Origin: Aquibium carbonis
GTDB taxonomy: Bacteria > Pseudomonadota > Alphaproteobacteria > Rhizobiales > Rhizobiaceae
Assembly: GCF_003970795.1 (NCBI RefSeq)
Contig: NZ_RWKW01000030.1
Span: 1-64,000 of the forward strand
Length of the DNA: 64,000 bases
Direction of reading: 5' to 3'
The notes under the pieces are model-generated. The model saw only the letters and a program-made list of their open reading frames with translations. It made no database searches and was not told the DNA's origin. Numbering within the stretch: position 1 is the stretch's first letter; the number at the start of each line of letters is the position of its first letter. The position numbers were made by a program, and so were the translations under genes. Shown piece after piece: positions 25,116 through 32,370 of this stretch.

Positions 25116-26320
25116 CTTGCCGTCCGGGTGTCGATGCGGGCAATGACCTCGAGGTTCGTGAACGCCGCCGCGGCGCGCGAAGACTCCGCGTCCAGCGCCA
25201 CCATTACCCGCACTACGCGAGCGTCGGTGTTCGCCGCCGTGTCGTCGGCCAAAAGCCCCTGCCGACCGACCGTCAGTCCGATGGACTGGACCTTGCCCTG
25301 GAACGTCCGCCCGAGCGCGATGGAGGCCAGTTCCACCGGTTGGCCGAGGGCCACATGCGAGATCCGATCCTGCCAGATCTCTACCTCGGCCATCATCGCC
25401 GACGTATCGCCAATCTGCATGATGCCGTCGGCCGGCGGGCGGGTGCCGGGGGTCACGGCAATGTCCAGCACCGTTCCGGAGATCGGCGCCCGAACCACGG
25501 CGCGGCTCCGATCGCTCCGCACCCGGTCGAGGTCGGCGCGGGCAGCATCCAGGTTGCGGTCGGCGACCACGACGTCGGGCTGTTCCTCGAGCGCGACCGT
25601 CGTGAAACGCGCCAACGTCGCCTCGGCTTTCGCGACGACGGCCTTCGCCTGCCGCTCCGCCGCGACCGCCGCGTCCAGCGTCGATTGCGTCGCGATGGCG
25701 CGCTGGAATAGTTCCTCGGCCCGCTGGCGCTGTGTGGCGGCCTCGCCGGCGGCCGAACGCACCTGGTCGAGCGTCGCCAGGGCCTCGTCGCGGCTGCTCT
25801 GCACGGTGGCGCGGGTCTGCATCAAGGCGGCCTCACGCACCGCCAGATTGGCCTCGGCCAGATAGACAGCGCTCTCCAGGAAGTCCCGGTTGTCGAGCCA
25901 GGCGACTTCTGCACCCTTTTCGACCCGATCTCCCTCGGCCACGAGAATTTCGGCCACCCGTGCGTCACCCGCACCATAGGGCGCCGCCACGGGCGAGATG
26001 TCGCCGCGCGGCATGAGGCGGGCAAGGCCCAGCACGTCGGTCGTGCGCATGGTCTCGGCCATGTCCTTCGGCAGTTCGATCTCTGGCGGCAGGGCGATCG
26101 GGCTCCCGCTGCCGCCTCCCGGCGTCAGGCCGGTGATCGTGTAGAAGGCCCGCAGCGCCGGCGGCTGGAAATACATGCCGATCACCGCGCCCGTGAACAT
26201 GAAGACCGGAATAAGGAATACAAGCAGGTAGCGCTTGCGAAACCAGCGACGGGTCGGGACGGCGCCATATTTCGGCACCTCGACCAGGAGGGGCAGTTCG
26301 GGCTCGGAGGGGCGGGTCAT
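25112..26320 (-). CDS. HlyD/DevB-type membrane fusion protein
   Basis: This 402-residue periplasmic adaptor has one N-terminal membrane helix (YLLVFLIPVFMFTGAVIGMYF, about residues 29-49), a lipoyl half-motif (ISPVAAPYGAGDARVAEILVAEGDRVEKGAEVAWLD), a long alpha-helical hairpin (about 165-270) and the second lipoyl half VRAPISGTVLDIAVTPGTRP. It should link the DevC-type permease to an outer-membrane channel. The ATG at 26320 is chosen because it puts the helix near the N-terminus. It is the first gene of the exporter operon; palindromes lie about 100 bases upstream. Confidence 0.87.
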   Translation of the reverse strand: MTRPSEPELPLLVEVPKYGAVPTRRWFRKRYLLVFLIPVFMFTGAVIGMYFQPPALRAFYTITGLTPGGGSGSPIALPPEIELPKDMAETMRTTDVLGLARLMPRGDISPVAAPYGAGDARVAEILVAEGDRVEKGAEVAWLDNRDFLESAVYLAEANLAVREAALMQTRATVQSSRDEALATLDQVRSAAGEAATQRQRAEELFQRAIATQSTLDAAVAAERQAKAVVAKAEATLARFTTVALEEQPDVVVADRNLDAARADLDRVRSDRSRAVVRAPISGTVLDIAVTPGTRPPADGIMQIGDTSAMMAEVEIWQDRISHVALGQPVELASIALGRTFQGKVQSIGLTVGRQGLLADDTAANTDARVVRVMVALDAESSRAAAAFTNLEVIARIDTRTAR

Positions 26321-26418
26321 GCCAGATCTCTTTCGCGGGCGTTGTTCGGCCCGTGGAACGGGATGCCTATGGGATGCAGCACCGATGCGCACCGGTAGCA
26401 TCCGGTCGTCTGCCCCGA

Positions 26419-26451
26419 CATGATCCTGATCATGGACAGTGCAGACGTCTG
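26419..26451. promoter_or_regulatory. Two palindromes before the exporter operon
   Basis: 26419-26434 is a perfect palindrome CATGATC-CT-GATCATG and 26442-26451 is CAGACGTCTG. Both lie about 100-130 bases upstream of the membrane fusion protein start in the 26321-26548 gap and are plausible operators. No regulator gene is adjacent. Confidence 0.35.
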
Positions 26452-26548
26452 TCACGATTTCGTCAATTGGGGCACAGCGCGGCGGCGTCGGACTTCGCCC
26501 CTCTTCTCGACGTCGACGACAATATCATCGATCAACTCGCCGCAGCCA

Positions 26549-26839
26549 TCAGTCACGACCACGGGTGGGGCGTTCGCGGTAGGCCAACAGGCGCAAGGCA
26601 TTCGCCACGACGAGGAGCGTGGAGCCTTCATGGAAGATCACCGCCACGCCGAGTTGCAGCCCGAACAGGGTTGCTGGCACCAGCACGGCGACCATCCCGA
26701 GGCTTATCCAGAGGTTCTGCCGTATGATGCGGCTGGTGCTTCGGCTAAGGCCGATGACGAAGGGAAGCCGGGCCAGGTCATCGAGTGGATGGATCGTCCG
26801 GGGGACCAGACGCTCAGGGACACCTGAAGGCAAGGTCAT
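26549..26839 (-). pseudogene. C-terminal remnant of a heavy-metal P-type ATPase
   Basis: Only the last ~80 residues of a P1B-type ATPase survive: LDDLARLPFVIGLSRSTSRIIRQNLWISLGMVAVLVPATLFG, then GVAVIFHEGSTLLVVANALRLL. This is the final pair of membrane helices with the HEGSTL-V-NALRLL motif of Zn/Cd/Pb exporters. The ATP-binding domain, CPC motif and DKTG site are missing, so it cannot pump. The frame touches the stop of the OsmC gene upstream; the deletion removed everything between. Confidence 0.75.
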
Positions 26840-27240
26840 ACCTTCCTGCTTATCGTCCCTTCCAGCTTCACCGCCGCGGCGACCGTGTTCGATATCGTGC
26901 CGTACCTGCGGACGTTCTTGTGCAGAAGGGCAAGGCGCTGATCGGTCTCGTCCGTGTCGACGACGAGTTCGTAGGTGATTGAAACCATCTTCGGCGGGCT
27001 ATCCTGACGTTCCCCATGCAAGCGCACATCCACGCCCCGCAGGCTGAACTTCAGGGTCGGGGTCACGCGTTCGATGCCCTTGATCATGCAGGCCGCAACC
27101 GCCGCCAGCAGCAGTTCCGCCGGATTGAAGGCGTCCAGCCTTCCAGCCACGTCGGTGTCGAGAACAATGCGGGCCTCTTTCGTGGTGGCCTCGGAGCCAT
27201 GGCTGTCGATCCTCCTGGCGCTGACGTGATACTGCGCCAT
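26836..27240 (-). CDS. OsmC family protein (single-Cys type)
   Basis: The 134-residue protein has the OsmC fold signature LLLAAVAACMIKGIERV with one cysteine near residue 54. The second family cysteine is replaced: the position reads VRRYGTISNTV, with Gly where other members have Cys. It may therefore not act as a hydroperoxide reductase. Its start overlaps the stop of the truncated metallo-hydrolase gene (TGATG), so it is read in the same transcript as the ArsR operon. Function unknown. Confidence 0.72.
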   Translation of the reverse strand: MAQYHVSARRIDSHGSEATTKEARIVLDTDVAGRLDAFNPAELLLAAVAACMIKGIERVTPTLKFSLRGVDVRLHGERQDSPPKMVSITYELVVDTDETDQRLALLHKNVRRYGTISNTVAAAVKLEGTISRKV

Positions 27241-27698
27241 CACTCCCACTCCATCTGCCGGTAGGCGGTCTGGGCGTTGCGCGCCGCCAGAGCCTCGAAC
27301 TGCTCGAGATGCGCAAAGGCCGACTGATCGACCTTCGGCGCCGCCAGGATATCGCCGCCCGCCGCGCCCTGCGCCTGCCAGTAGCCATTACCGAGCCAGC
27401 GATGGTCCGGTCCGCCGGTGTTGATGGCATAGACGACCTGTTGGTCGGTAACAGCGCGGATGGCCTCGTGCTGCGCCTCGGAGCCCTTCCAGGATCCGCC
27501 TGGATCGATCAGCACAGCGCCCTTCTCCGTCTCCAGGAGGCCGAAGGTCGCGTTGTTGGCAAGGTTCGCGGCGCTGCGCTGCTCCTTCTCGCCCACGATG
27601 GCCCAGACACCGTCGGTCACCGGCTGAACGTGGAGGGTTCCGGACGCGGCAAGGCTCGAAAGGAGCGCGAAGACGGCAGCAACCAGGGCACGGTTCAT
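27240..27698 (-). pseudogene. Metallo-beta-lactamase-fold hydrolase with internal deletion
   Basis: The 152-codon frame has a signal peptide (RALVAAVFALLSSLAASG), then the N-terminal MBL half (VWAIVGEKEQRSAANLANN, GAVLIDPGGSWKGSEAQ, INTGGPDHRWLGNGYW), and then jumps to a tail (FAHLEQFEALAARNAQTAYRQMEWE) that normally ends a ~300-residue protein. About half of the fold, with the remaining metal ligands, is absent, so an in-frame deletion is likely. The reading frame stays open and coupled at both ends (ATGA with the thioredoxin gene, TGATG with osmC). It may be expressed but should be inactive. Confidence 0.6.
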
Positions 27699-27931
27699 GT
27701 CGATAGCCAACCTTCAAGCCTGGCGGCGTCTGGCAGGCCGCCGGCATGCACGAGCTTGCCGTCGACCGAGATACCGGGCGTCGACATGACGCCCGCGACG
27801 GCGATGGACCTCGGATCGGTAACCTTCTCGACGCTCACCACGACGCCGAGCTTCGCCGCGGCATCCTTCACCATGGCTTCGGTGGTCTCGCAGCGCTTGC
27901 AGCCGGGACCGTAGACCTTGACAATTTTCAT
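27695..27931 (-). CDS. Small thioredoxin-fold redox protein
   Basis: This 78-residue protein has a single thioredoxin-like domain with a redox-active CxxC (GPGCKRCETT, Cys11 and Cys14) and the cis-Pro loop as VMSTPGISVDG. It belongs to the small redox-active disulfide group often found beside ArsP/SO_0444-type permeases. The start at 27931 lies 13 bases after the permease stop, and its own stop overlaps the next start (ATGA). It probably supplies thiol chemistry for the permease substrate, an inference from frequent pairing. Confidence 0.82.
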   Translation of the reverse strand: MKIVKVYGPGCKRCETTEAMVKDAAAKLGVVVSVEKVTDPRSIAVAGVMSTPGISVDGKLVHAGGLPDAARLEGWLST

Positions 27932-27944
27932 GTCTGTGTCTCCT

Positions 27945-29003
27945 TCAGAGAATGGCGTTGAACAGGAAGCCGGTGGCCAGGATGCCGGCCGAAACAACCG
28001 CGACGAAGATCGCGATCAGGCGCAACGTCAGCACCTGCTTGAGAATGATCATTTCAGGCAGGCTGAGCGCGATCACCGACATCATGAAGGCGAGCGTCGT
28101 GCCGATGGCGGCCCCCTTGCCCAGCAGCGCCTCGACGATGGGAATGACGCCTGCGGCATTGGTATACATGGGAATGCCCACGACCACCGCCGCCGGCACC
28201 GACCACCAGGCTTCGCCGCCCATGATCCTCAGCATAACATCCTCGGGCACATAGCCGTGGATGGCCGCACCGATGCCGATGCCGACGAGAACCCAGATCC
28301 AGACCTTGCCGACGATCTCGCGCACCTGCTCGAGCCCGATCTTGATCCGGTCCACGAAGGTGAGGCGCTCCTCCAGAAGCCCGCCCGTCGGGCCGGCATT
28401 CAGCTCGCGCACCCAGTCCTGCAAATAGCGCTCAAGGCTCATACGCCCGAGAATCCAGCCGGCGACGGTGGCGATAGTGAAGCCGAAGGCCAGGTAGAGG
28501 GTCGCGACCTCCCAGCCCACCAGGCCATAGAGCAGCCCGAGGCCGACCGGCCCGACCATCGGTCCCGCGACCAGGAAGGAGAAGGTGACGCCGAGCGGGA
28601 TGCCGGCCGACACGAAGCCGATGAACAACGGCACCGACGAGCAGGAGCAGAACGGCGTCAGCACCCCGAGCAGCGCCGCCAGCGGATAGCCCCAGATCTC
28701 TCGCTTGCCCGCCAGGATGGCGCGCGTCTTCTCCGGACTGAACCAGCTGCGCAGCACGCCGGTGACGAAGACGATCCCGGTCAGCAGCAAAAGCACCTTC
28801 GGCACGTCGTAGACGAAGAAGGCGATGGCCTCGCCCGTGTGGCTGTCACGCGCAACCGGCAAGAGAGACGTCACCCACTCGGAGAACGGGATCAGCTGGT
28901 CGTAGACGAGCCACCAGACCACGGCCGCCACGGGCACGCCCGCGAGCCACACCCAGTCCGGCGTCCCCCGCCTCTCCGGCGCGACGTTCGTTCCCATGGT
29001 CAT
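27945..29003 (-). CDS. Permease of the ArsP/SO_0444 (DUF318) family
   Basis: The 352-residue membrane protein has about eight to ten helices and the family's TPFCSCSSVPLFIGF cysteine motif near residue 116, plus YTNAAGVIPIVEALLGKG in the second half. ArsP members export trivalent organoarsenicals, and the CSCS cysteines bind the metalloid; close relatives are only called permeases. It overlaps the upstream arsR-type gene by four bases, so one transcript encodes the sensor, permease and thioredoxin. Arsenic or another thiol-reactive metalloid is the likely substrate. Confidence 0.82.
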   Translation of the reverse strand: MTMGTNVAPERRGTPDWVWLAGVPVAAVVWWLVYDQLIPFSEWVTSLLPVARDSHTGEAIAFFVYDVPKVLLLLTGIVFVTGVLRSWFSPEKTRAILAGKREIWGYPLAALLGVLTPFCSCSSVPLFIGFVSAGIPLGVTFSFLVAGPMVGPVGLGLLYGLVGWEVATLYLAFGFTIATVAGWILGRMSLERYLQDWVRELNAGPTGGLLEERLTFVDRIKIGLEQVREIVGKVWIWVLVGIGIGAAIHGYVPEDVMLRIMGGEAWWSVPAAVVVGIPMYTNAAGVIPIVEALLGKGAAIGTTLAFMMSVIALSLPEMIILKQVLTLRLIAIFVAVVSAGILATGFLFNAIL

Positions 29004-29287
29004 GCGGCTTTCCTTTCAGGTCGACGTTCGGCAGCCAGGACGGCATCGACCACGGTCGCGAGTTCGCAAGCGAGATTCGGGTCGCGGCGATAGCGCACCC
29101 ACTGCGCATCTCGCCTGTCGAGCACGAGACCGGCCTCGCGCAGCACCTTCATGTGCCGTGACATCCGGCTCTGGCTGGCGCCAAGACGTGCCATCAGCTC
29201 GCATACGCAATGCTCGCCTCCACACCATAAAACGGCGAGGGCAGCACGGCGCGTCGGATCGGAAAGGGCGTCCAGGATCGCTTGCAT
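29000..29287 (-). CDS. arsR: ArsR/SmtB family metalloregulator
   Basis: This 95-residue winged-helix repressor has the ArsR layout: ALSDPTRRAALAVL at the N-terminus, the metal site helix GGEHCVCELMARLGAS with the CVC pair that binds As(III) in classical ArsR, and the recognition helix SQSRMSRHMKVLREAGLV. It opens the operon arsR-permease-thioredoxin-MBL remnant-osmC. An 18-bp imperfect palindrome 12 bases before its start is the likely operator, which would give derepression by arsenite or a related metalloid. Confidence 0.88.
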   Translation of the reverse strand: MQAILDALSDPTRRAALAVLWCGGEHCVCELMARLGASQSRMSRHMKVLREAGLVLDRRDAQWVRYRRDPNLACELATVVDAVLAAERRPERKAA

Positions 29288-29298
29288 GGCGCCACGTC

Positions 29299-29316
29299 TA
29301 TGCGTTTCAAAGCATA
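29299..29316. promoter_or_regulatory. Candidate ArsR operator
   Basis: TATGCGTTTCAAAGCATA has TATGC/GCATA arms and matches its reverse complement at 14 of 18 positions. It lies 12 bases upstream of the arsR start, in the usual place for an autoregulatory ArsR site. Confidence 0.5.
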
Positions 29317-29738
29317 TGCGTCTTGATCCATGTCAACGAGATCGGTTTTGGGCGCGGAACTGTCAGTGACGCGGTCAGTGTCGCGCCCTTCGCCTCAAAA
29401 CGAACGACCCTGGCGTAGCAGCCAAAGGTGAACCGCACGGCGAGAGGGTCAGGCGTTTGCGACGCCGAATTGAGGTTTCATGAGCAGGCGAATACCTCCG
29501 CATGCCCGCGTTCAGGGCTCGACACATCCCTGAATCGTCACCTTGAAGCGCTCGCATCGACGGCCGTTATTCCGACTGCGACTTCGGCTCCGACTGCGAC
29601 TTCGGCACCAAATCCGCAACCGTTGCGGATTTCGACAGACAAGCGAATTCTCTGCTCCGGGTAGCAGGCAGCGAACCCGTCGCCAACATCCGGCAGGATG
29701 ATCATTTGGCTGCGCTGAAAGGGAGCCAGCGTGCCTGA
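29317..29738. other. Gap with no convincing gene
   Basis: No reading frame here shows a family motif. The stretch contains the 18-bp tandem duplication at 29571-29606 and otherwise looks like eroded island DNA between the ars operon and the AlpA-like remnant. Confidence 0.5.
29571..29606 (+). repeat. 18-bp perfect tandem duplication
   Basis: The unit TCCGACTGCGACTTCGGC occurs twice without interruption (29571-29588 and 29589-29606). Two copies only, so it is a simple duplication rather than an array. Confidence 0.8.
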
Positions 29739-29978
29739 TCACATGCGCCACCTGTTCGGCGACCACGCGGGATTAACCGTCGTGACGCGGCCGACATTGG
29801 GGGCGTCTCTCCGACGGTCTTCGGCAAACTCGTGCGAGACGGAGTGGCACCGAAGCCGCGCCGTCTGCATGGCCGACAGATATGGCACAGGCATGAGGTG
29901 GAAGAGGGGTTCGATCGCTGGTTCGAACGCTCGCCGTCAAAGCGAGGTAAGCTCGCGAAGGGCAGAACGAGAACATAA
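29739..29978 (+). pseudogene. AlpA/excisionase-like helix-turn-helix remnant
   Basis: The frame reads INRRDAADIGGVSPTVFGKL then VRDGVAPKPRRLHGRQIW and HRHEVEEGFDRWFE before a basic tail and stop. It matches the small MerR-like DNA-binding proteins (AlpA/Xis type) that sit next to integrases of tRNA-inserted elements: the DAA-GVSPT-F recognition helix, the DG-APKPRR wing and the W-R--V--F end are all present. There is no ATG, GTG or TTG between the preceding in-frame stop (29736-29738) and the motif, so the 5' end is damaged or frameshifted. It ends 13 bases before the right island repeat. Confidence 0.55.
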
Positions 29979-29990
29979 CCTGTGAAACTG

Positions 29991-30070
29991 GCTGCAAAAC
30001 CGCCGCTCGGCCACGCTGCCAATCTCGGCCTAACCCATTGAAAAAAAAGCTGGAGCGGGTGAAGGGAATC
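29991..30070 (+). repeat. Right island direct repeat (att-like, overlaps tRNA-Gly)
   Basis: 80 bp, 92.5% identical to 22717-22796. It starts outside the tRNA, includes the poly-A stretch that is the tRNA terminator on the minus strand, and ends inside the T-arm of the tRNA gene. Confidence 0.75.
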
Positions 30071-30124
30071 GAACCCTCGTATGCAGCTTGGGAAGCTGCC
30101 GTTCTACCATTGAACTACACCCGC
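30051..30124 (-). tRNA. tRNA-Gly(CCC)
   Basis: A 74-nt cloverleaf on the minus strand: acceptor GCGGGTG paired with CACCCGC, discriminator T and an encoded CCA end. The D-arm is GTTC-AATGGTA-GAAC, the anticodon stem GCAGC/GCTGC encloses loop TTCCCAA (anticodon CCC), and the T-arm has loop TTCGATT. A run of eight T follows the CCA and should terminate transcription. Its 3' end was the integration site of the adjoining island and remains intact. Confidence 0.95.
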
Positions 30125-30322
30125 CAGAACTCCATTACATCGCGGTGCCGCTCGCTCGTGTCAAGAGGCTTGCGAGGCGGGCCATGGGAAAGCGCGGGCG
30201 CAGTCGCGACGGGCGTGATCATGGCGCGCGGCCGACCCGCGGGACGTGTGTCCAGCCGCTTGACGCAGCGCACAAATCCACCCACTTGTGCCGCGTTCCC
30301 GCCCTCCCCCGGAGCCCGCCCC

Positions 30323-31111
30323 GTGAATGCCCTGAAGAGCCTCGTCGAATCCCGTCGCTTCGAAACCGTGATCAGCCTGCTCATCATCGTCAATGCGGTG
30401 ACCCTCGGCCTGGAGACCTCGCCGCCGATCGTGGCCGAATGGGGCGCGGTGCTGTCCTGGCTCGACAGGGCGATCCTCAGCATCTTCGTCGTCGAACTGG
30501 CGGTGAAGATCGTGGTCTACCGTGCGAGCTTCTTCCGTGATCCGTGGCGCATCTTCGACCTCGTCGTGGTCGGCATCGCGCTGATGCCGGCGACGGGCAG
30601 CCTGTCGGTGCTGCGCGCCCTGCGCATCCTGCGCGTGCTCAGGCTGGTGTCCATGATGCCGTCGCTGCGGCGGGTCGTGGGCGGGCTGGTCGCCGCCCTG
30701 CCCGGGATGGGCTCGATCATGCTGCTCCTGACGCTCGTTTTCTACGTCTTCTCGGTGATGGCGACCAAGCTCTTCGGCGCAGCCTTCCCCGACTGGTTCG
30801 GCACCATCGCCAAGTCAGCCTACACGCTGTTCCAGGTCATGACGCTCGAAAGCTGGTCGATGGGCATCGTACGACCGGTGATGGAGGTCTTCCCCTTTGC
30901 CTGGATGTTCTTCATCCCCTTCATCGTCTGCACCACCTTCACGGTGCTGAACCTCTTCATCGGCATCATCGTCTCGGCCATGCAGGCCGAGCACGAGGAA
31001 GAGGCGACCGCCGAGCGTCAGGCGCTGCAGGGCGAGCAGGAGATGATCCTGGCCGAGATCCGCGCCCTGCGCGAGGAGGTGAAGGCGATCGCGGCCGCAC
31101 GGCAGGGCTGA
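30323..31111 (+). CDS. Voltage-gated ion channel, bacterial NavBac type
   Basis: This 262-residue protein has six membrane helices. S4 is LSVLRALRILRVLRLVSMM with arginines at 98, 101, 104 and 107, every third residue. The pore filter is TLESWSM at 174-180, very close to the TLESWAS sodium filter of NaChBac, with S6 FFIPFIVCTTFTVLNLFIGIIV. The C-terminal 40 residues form a charged coiled coil, as in NavBac tetramers. The GTG at 30323 is preceded by GGAG at nine bases and gives the right N-terminus. It is a single-gene unit next to the tRNA. Confidence 0.88.
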   Translation: MNALKSLVESRRFETVISLLIIVNAVTLGLETSPPIVAEWGAVLSWLDRAILSIFVVELAVKIVVYRASFFRDPWRIFDLVVVGIALMPATGSLSVLRALRILRVLRLVSMMPSLRRVVGGLVAALPGMGSIMLLLTLVFYVFSVMATKLFGAAFPDWFGTIAKSAYTLFQVMTLESWSMGIVRPVMEVFPFAWMFFIPFIVCTTFTVLNLFIGIIVSAMQAEHEEEATAERQALQGEQEMILAEIRALREEVKAIAAARQG

Positions 31112-31117
31112 TCGACC

Positions 31118-32203
31118 TCAGCGGAAGTGCTTCGACAGCTTCAGGCCCTGTGCCTGGTAGTTGGAGCCGAGGTCGCTGCCGTAGAGGGCCGCCGGCTTCG
31201 CCAGCATGTGCTCGTAGACGAGGCGGCCCACGGTCTGGCCGTGTTCGAGGATGAAGGGCACCTCGTGGCTGCGCACCTCCAGCACCGCGCGGCTGCCGGT
31301 GCCGCCGGCGGCCGAATGGCCGAAACCGGGATCGAAGAACCCGGCATAGTGCACCCGGAACTCGCCCACCAGCGGATCGAACGGCGTCATCTCGGCCGCA
31401 TAGGCCGGCGGAACGTGAACCGCCTCGCGGCTGACGAGGATATAGAATTCGTCCGGATCGAGGATCAGTTCGCGGTTGGGATGGGCGAGCAGCGGCTCCC
31501 AGAACTCGGAAACGTCCTGGGCGGCACGGCGATCGACGTCGATCAGGCCGGTGTGGTGCTTGCCGCGATAGCCGACGAGCCCGGCCGCGTCGCCCTCGAG
31601 GTCGATCGACAGCGCGATGCCGCCGCCCGTCACGCTCGGCTGGTCGGCCGCCACCAGCGTGTCGGTGCGATGCAGTTCCGCCAGCTCCGGCTCCGTCAGG
31701 ATGGCGTTGCCGGTGCGGAAGCGGATCTGCGACAGGCGCGAGCCGGTGCGGGCAATGATGGGAAAGGTGCGCGGGCTGACTTCGAGATAGAGACCGCCGC
31801 GATAGCCGGCCGCGATCTTGTCGAACTCCGGGCCGTAGTCGGTCATCACCCGGGTAAAGATGTCGAGCCGCCCGGTCGAGCTCTTCGGATTGGCGGAGGC
31901 GGCGATGTCGTCGGGCAACGCCAGGCTCTCCAGCAGCGGCACGATGTAGACGCAGCCCGTCTCCAGCACCGCCCCTTCGCTGAGGTCGATCTCGTGCAGC
32001 TTCAGCCGCTCCAGCTTGTCGACGACGCGCCGGTTCGGCCCGGGCAGGAAGCTCGCGCGCACTCGGTAAGCCTTCTGCCCGAGGCGCAGGTCCAGGCTCG
32101 CCGGCTGGATCTGGTCGTCATCGAGCGGCCGCAACGCGGAAAGCGCGCCGGCTTCGAACAGCGCCGAGATCGCATGATCGGGAAGAATGCCAGTGCTGCG
32201 CAA
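31118..32203 (-). CDS. dcd: 2'-deoxycytidine 5'-triphosphate deaminase
   Basis: The 361-residue protein is the long alphaproteobacterial dCTP deaminase form, with two dUTPase-like halves. STGILPDHAISALFEAG opens the family, and the active-site region reads SANPKSSTGRLDIFTRVM. LEVSPRTFPIIARTGSRLSQIRF and the second-half FVHYAGFFDPGFGHSAAGGTGSRAVLEVR-like segment are conserved. It converts dCTP to dUTP for thymidylate synthesis. No ATG fits the family start; TTG at 32203 gives RSTGILPDH and is used. It is divergent from the metZ riboswitch. Confidence 0.85.
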   Translation of the reverse strand: MRSTGILPDHAISALFEAGALSALRPLDDDQIQPASLDLRLGQKAYRVRASFLPGPNRRVVDKLERLKLHEIDLSEGAVLETGCVYIVPLLESLALPDDIAASANPKSSTGRLDIFTRVMTDYGPEFDKIAAGYRGGLYLEVSPRTFPIIARTGSRLSQIRFRTGNAILTEPELAELHRTDTLVAADQPSVTGGGIALSIDLEGDAAGLVGYRGKHHTGLIDVDRRAAQDVSEFWEPLLAHPNRELILDPDEFYILVSREAVHVPPAYAAEMTPFDPLVGEFRVHYAGFFDPGFGHSAAGGTGSRAVLEVRSHEVPFILEHGQTVGRLVYEHMLAKPAALYGSDLGSNYQAQGLKLSKHFR

Positions 32204-32269
32204 GGTCTCGCCGTTTCTCGTTCGCCCGTCCAGGTGAAAGGGCCGTCCGACGTTTAACGACGACGCACA

Positions 32270-32297
32270 TTGACGCAAGTGTGCCGCGGGTCTAAGG
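32270..32297 (+). promoter_or_regulatory. Putative metZ promoter
   Basis: TTGACG at 32270-32275 with a CTAAGG-like -10 about 16 bases downstream lies just before the SAM-II aptamer. The -35 is good and the -10 weak. Confidence 0.35.
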
Positions 32298-32307
32298 GAC
32301 GCTTTAT

Positions 32308-32362
32308 CCCGTGGTGATTTGGCCGGTCGGCTTGCAGCCACGTTAAACAAGTCGCTAAAGGG
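32308..32362 (+). promoter_or_regulatory. SAM-II riboswitch
   Basis: The segment matches the alphaproteobacterial SAM-II (metA) aptamer: GTGGTGATTTG, then GGTCGGCTTGCAGCCACG and TTAAACAA-TCGCTAAAGGG. CGTGG at 32310-32314 pairs with CCACG at 32338-32342 to make P1; the loop and 3' tail form the H-type pseudoknot. It precedes metZ and the terminator at 32371-32403, so S-adenosylmethionine should lower metZ expression. Confidence 0.92.
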
Positions 32363-32370
32363 CCGAGGGG

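Larger units (their letters stand above)
22717..30070. mobile_element. Decayed genomic island at tRNA-Gly(CCC)
   Basis: The segment is bounded by 80-bp direct repeats (74 of 80 positions identical). The right copy includes the 3' end of an intact tRNA-Gly gene and its T-rich tail; the left copy holds only the tRNA 3' end. This is the footprint of site-specific integration at a tRNA. Between the repeats lie an exporter operon, a metalloid-type operon and several broken genes: a P-type ATPase tail, an internally deleted metallo-hydrolase, an OST-HTH fragment and an AlpA-like frame lacking a start. No integrase remains, so the island looks immobile. Confidence 0.65.

Noticed and set aside
29571-29606. 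Tandem repeat as a CRISPR or minisatellite
   Set aside because: Only two adjacent copies with no spacers.
22717-30070. Island as an intact prophage or ICE
   Set aside because: No phage structural, conjugation or integrase genes are present.
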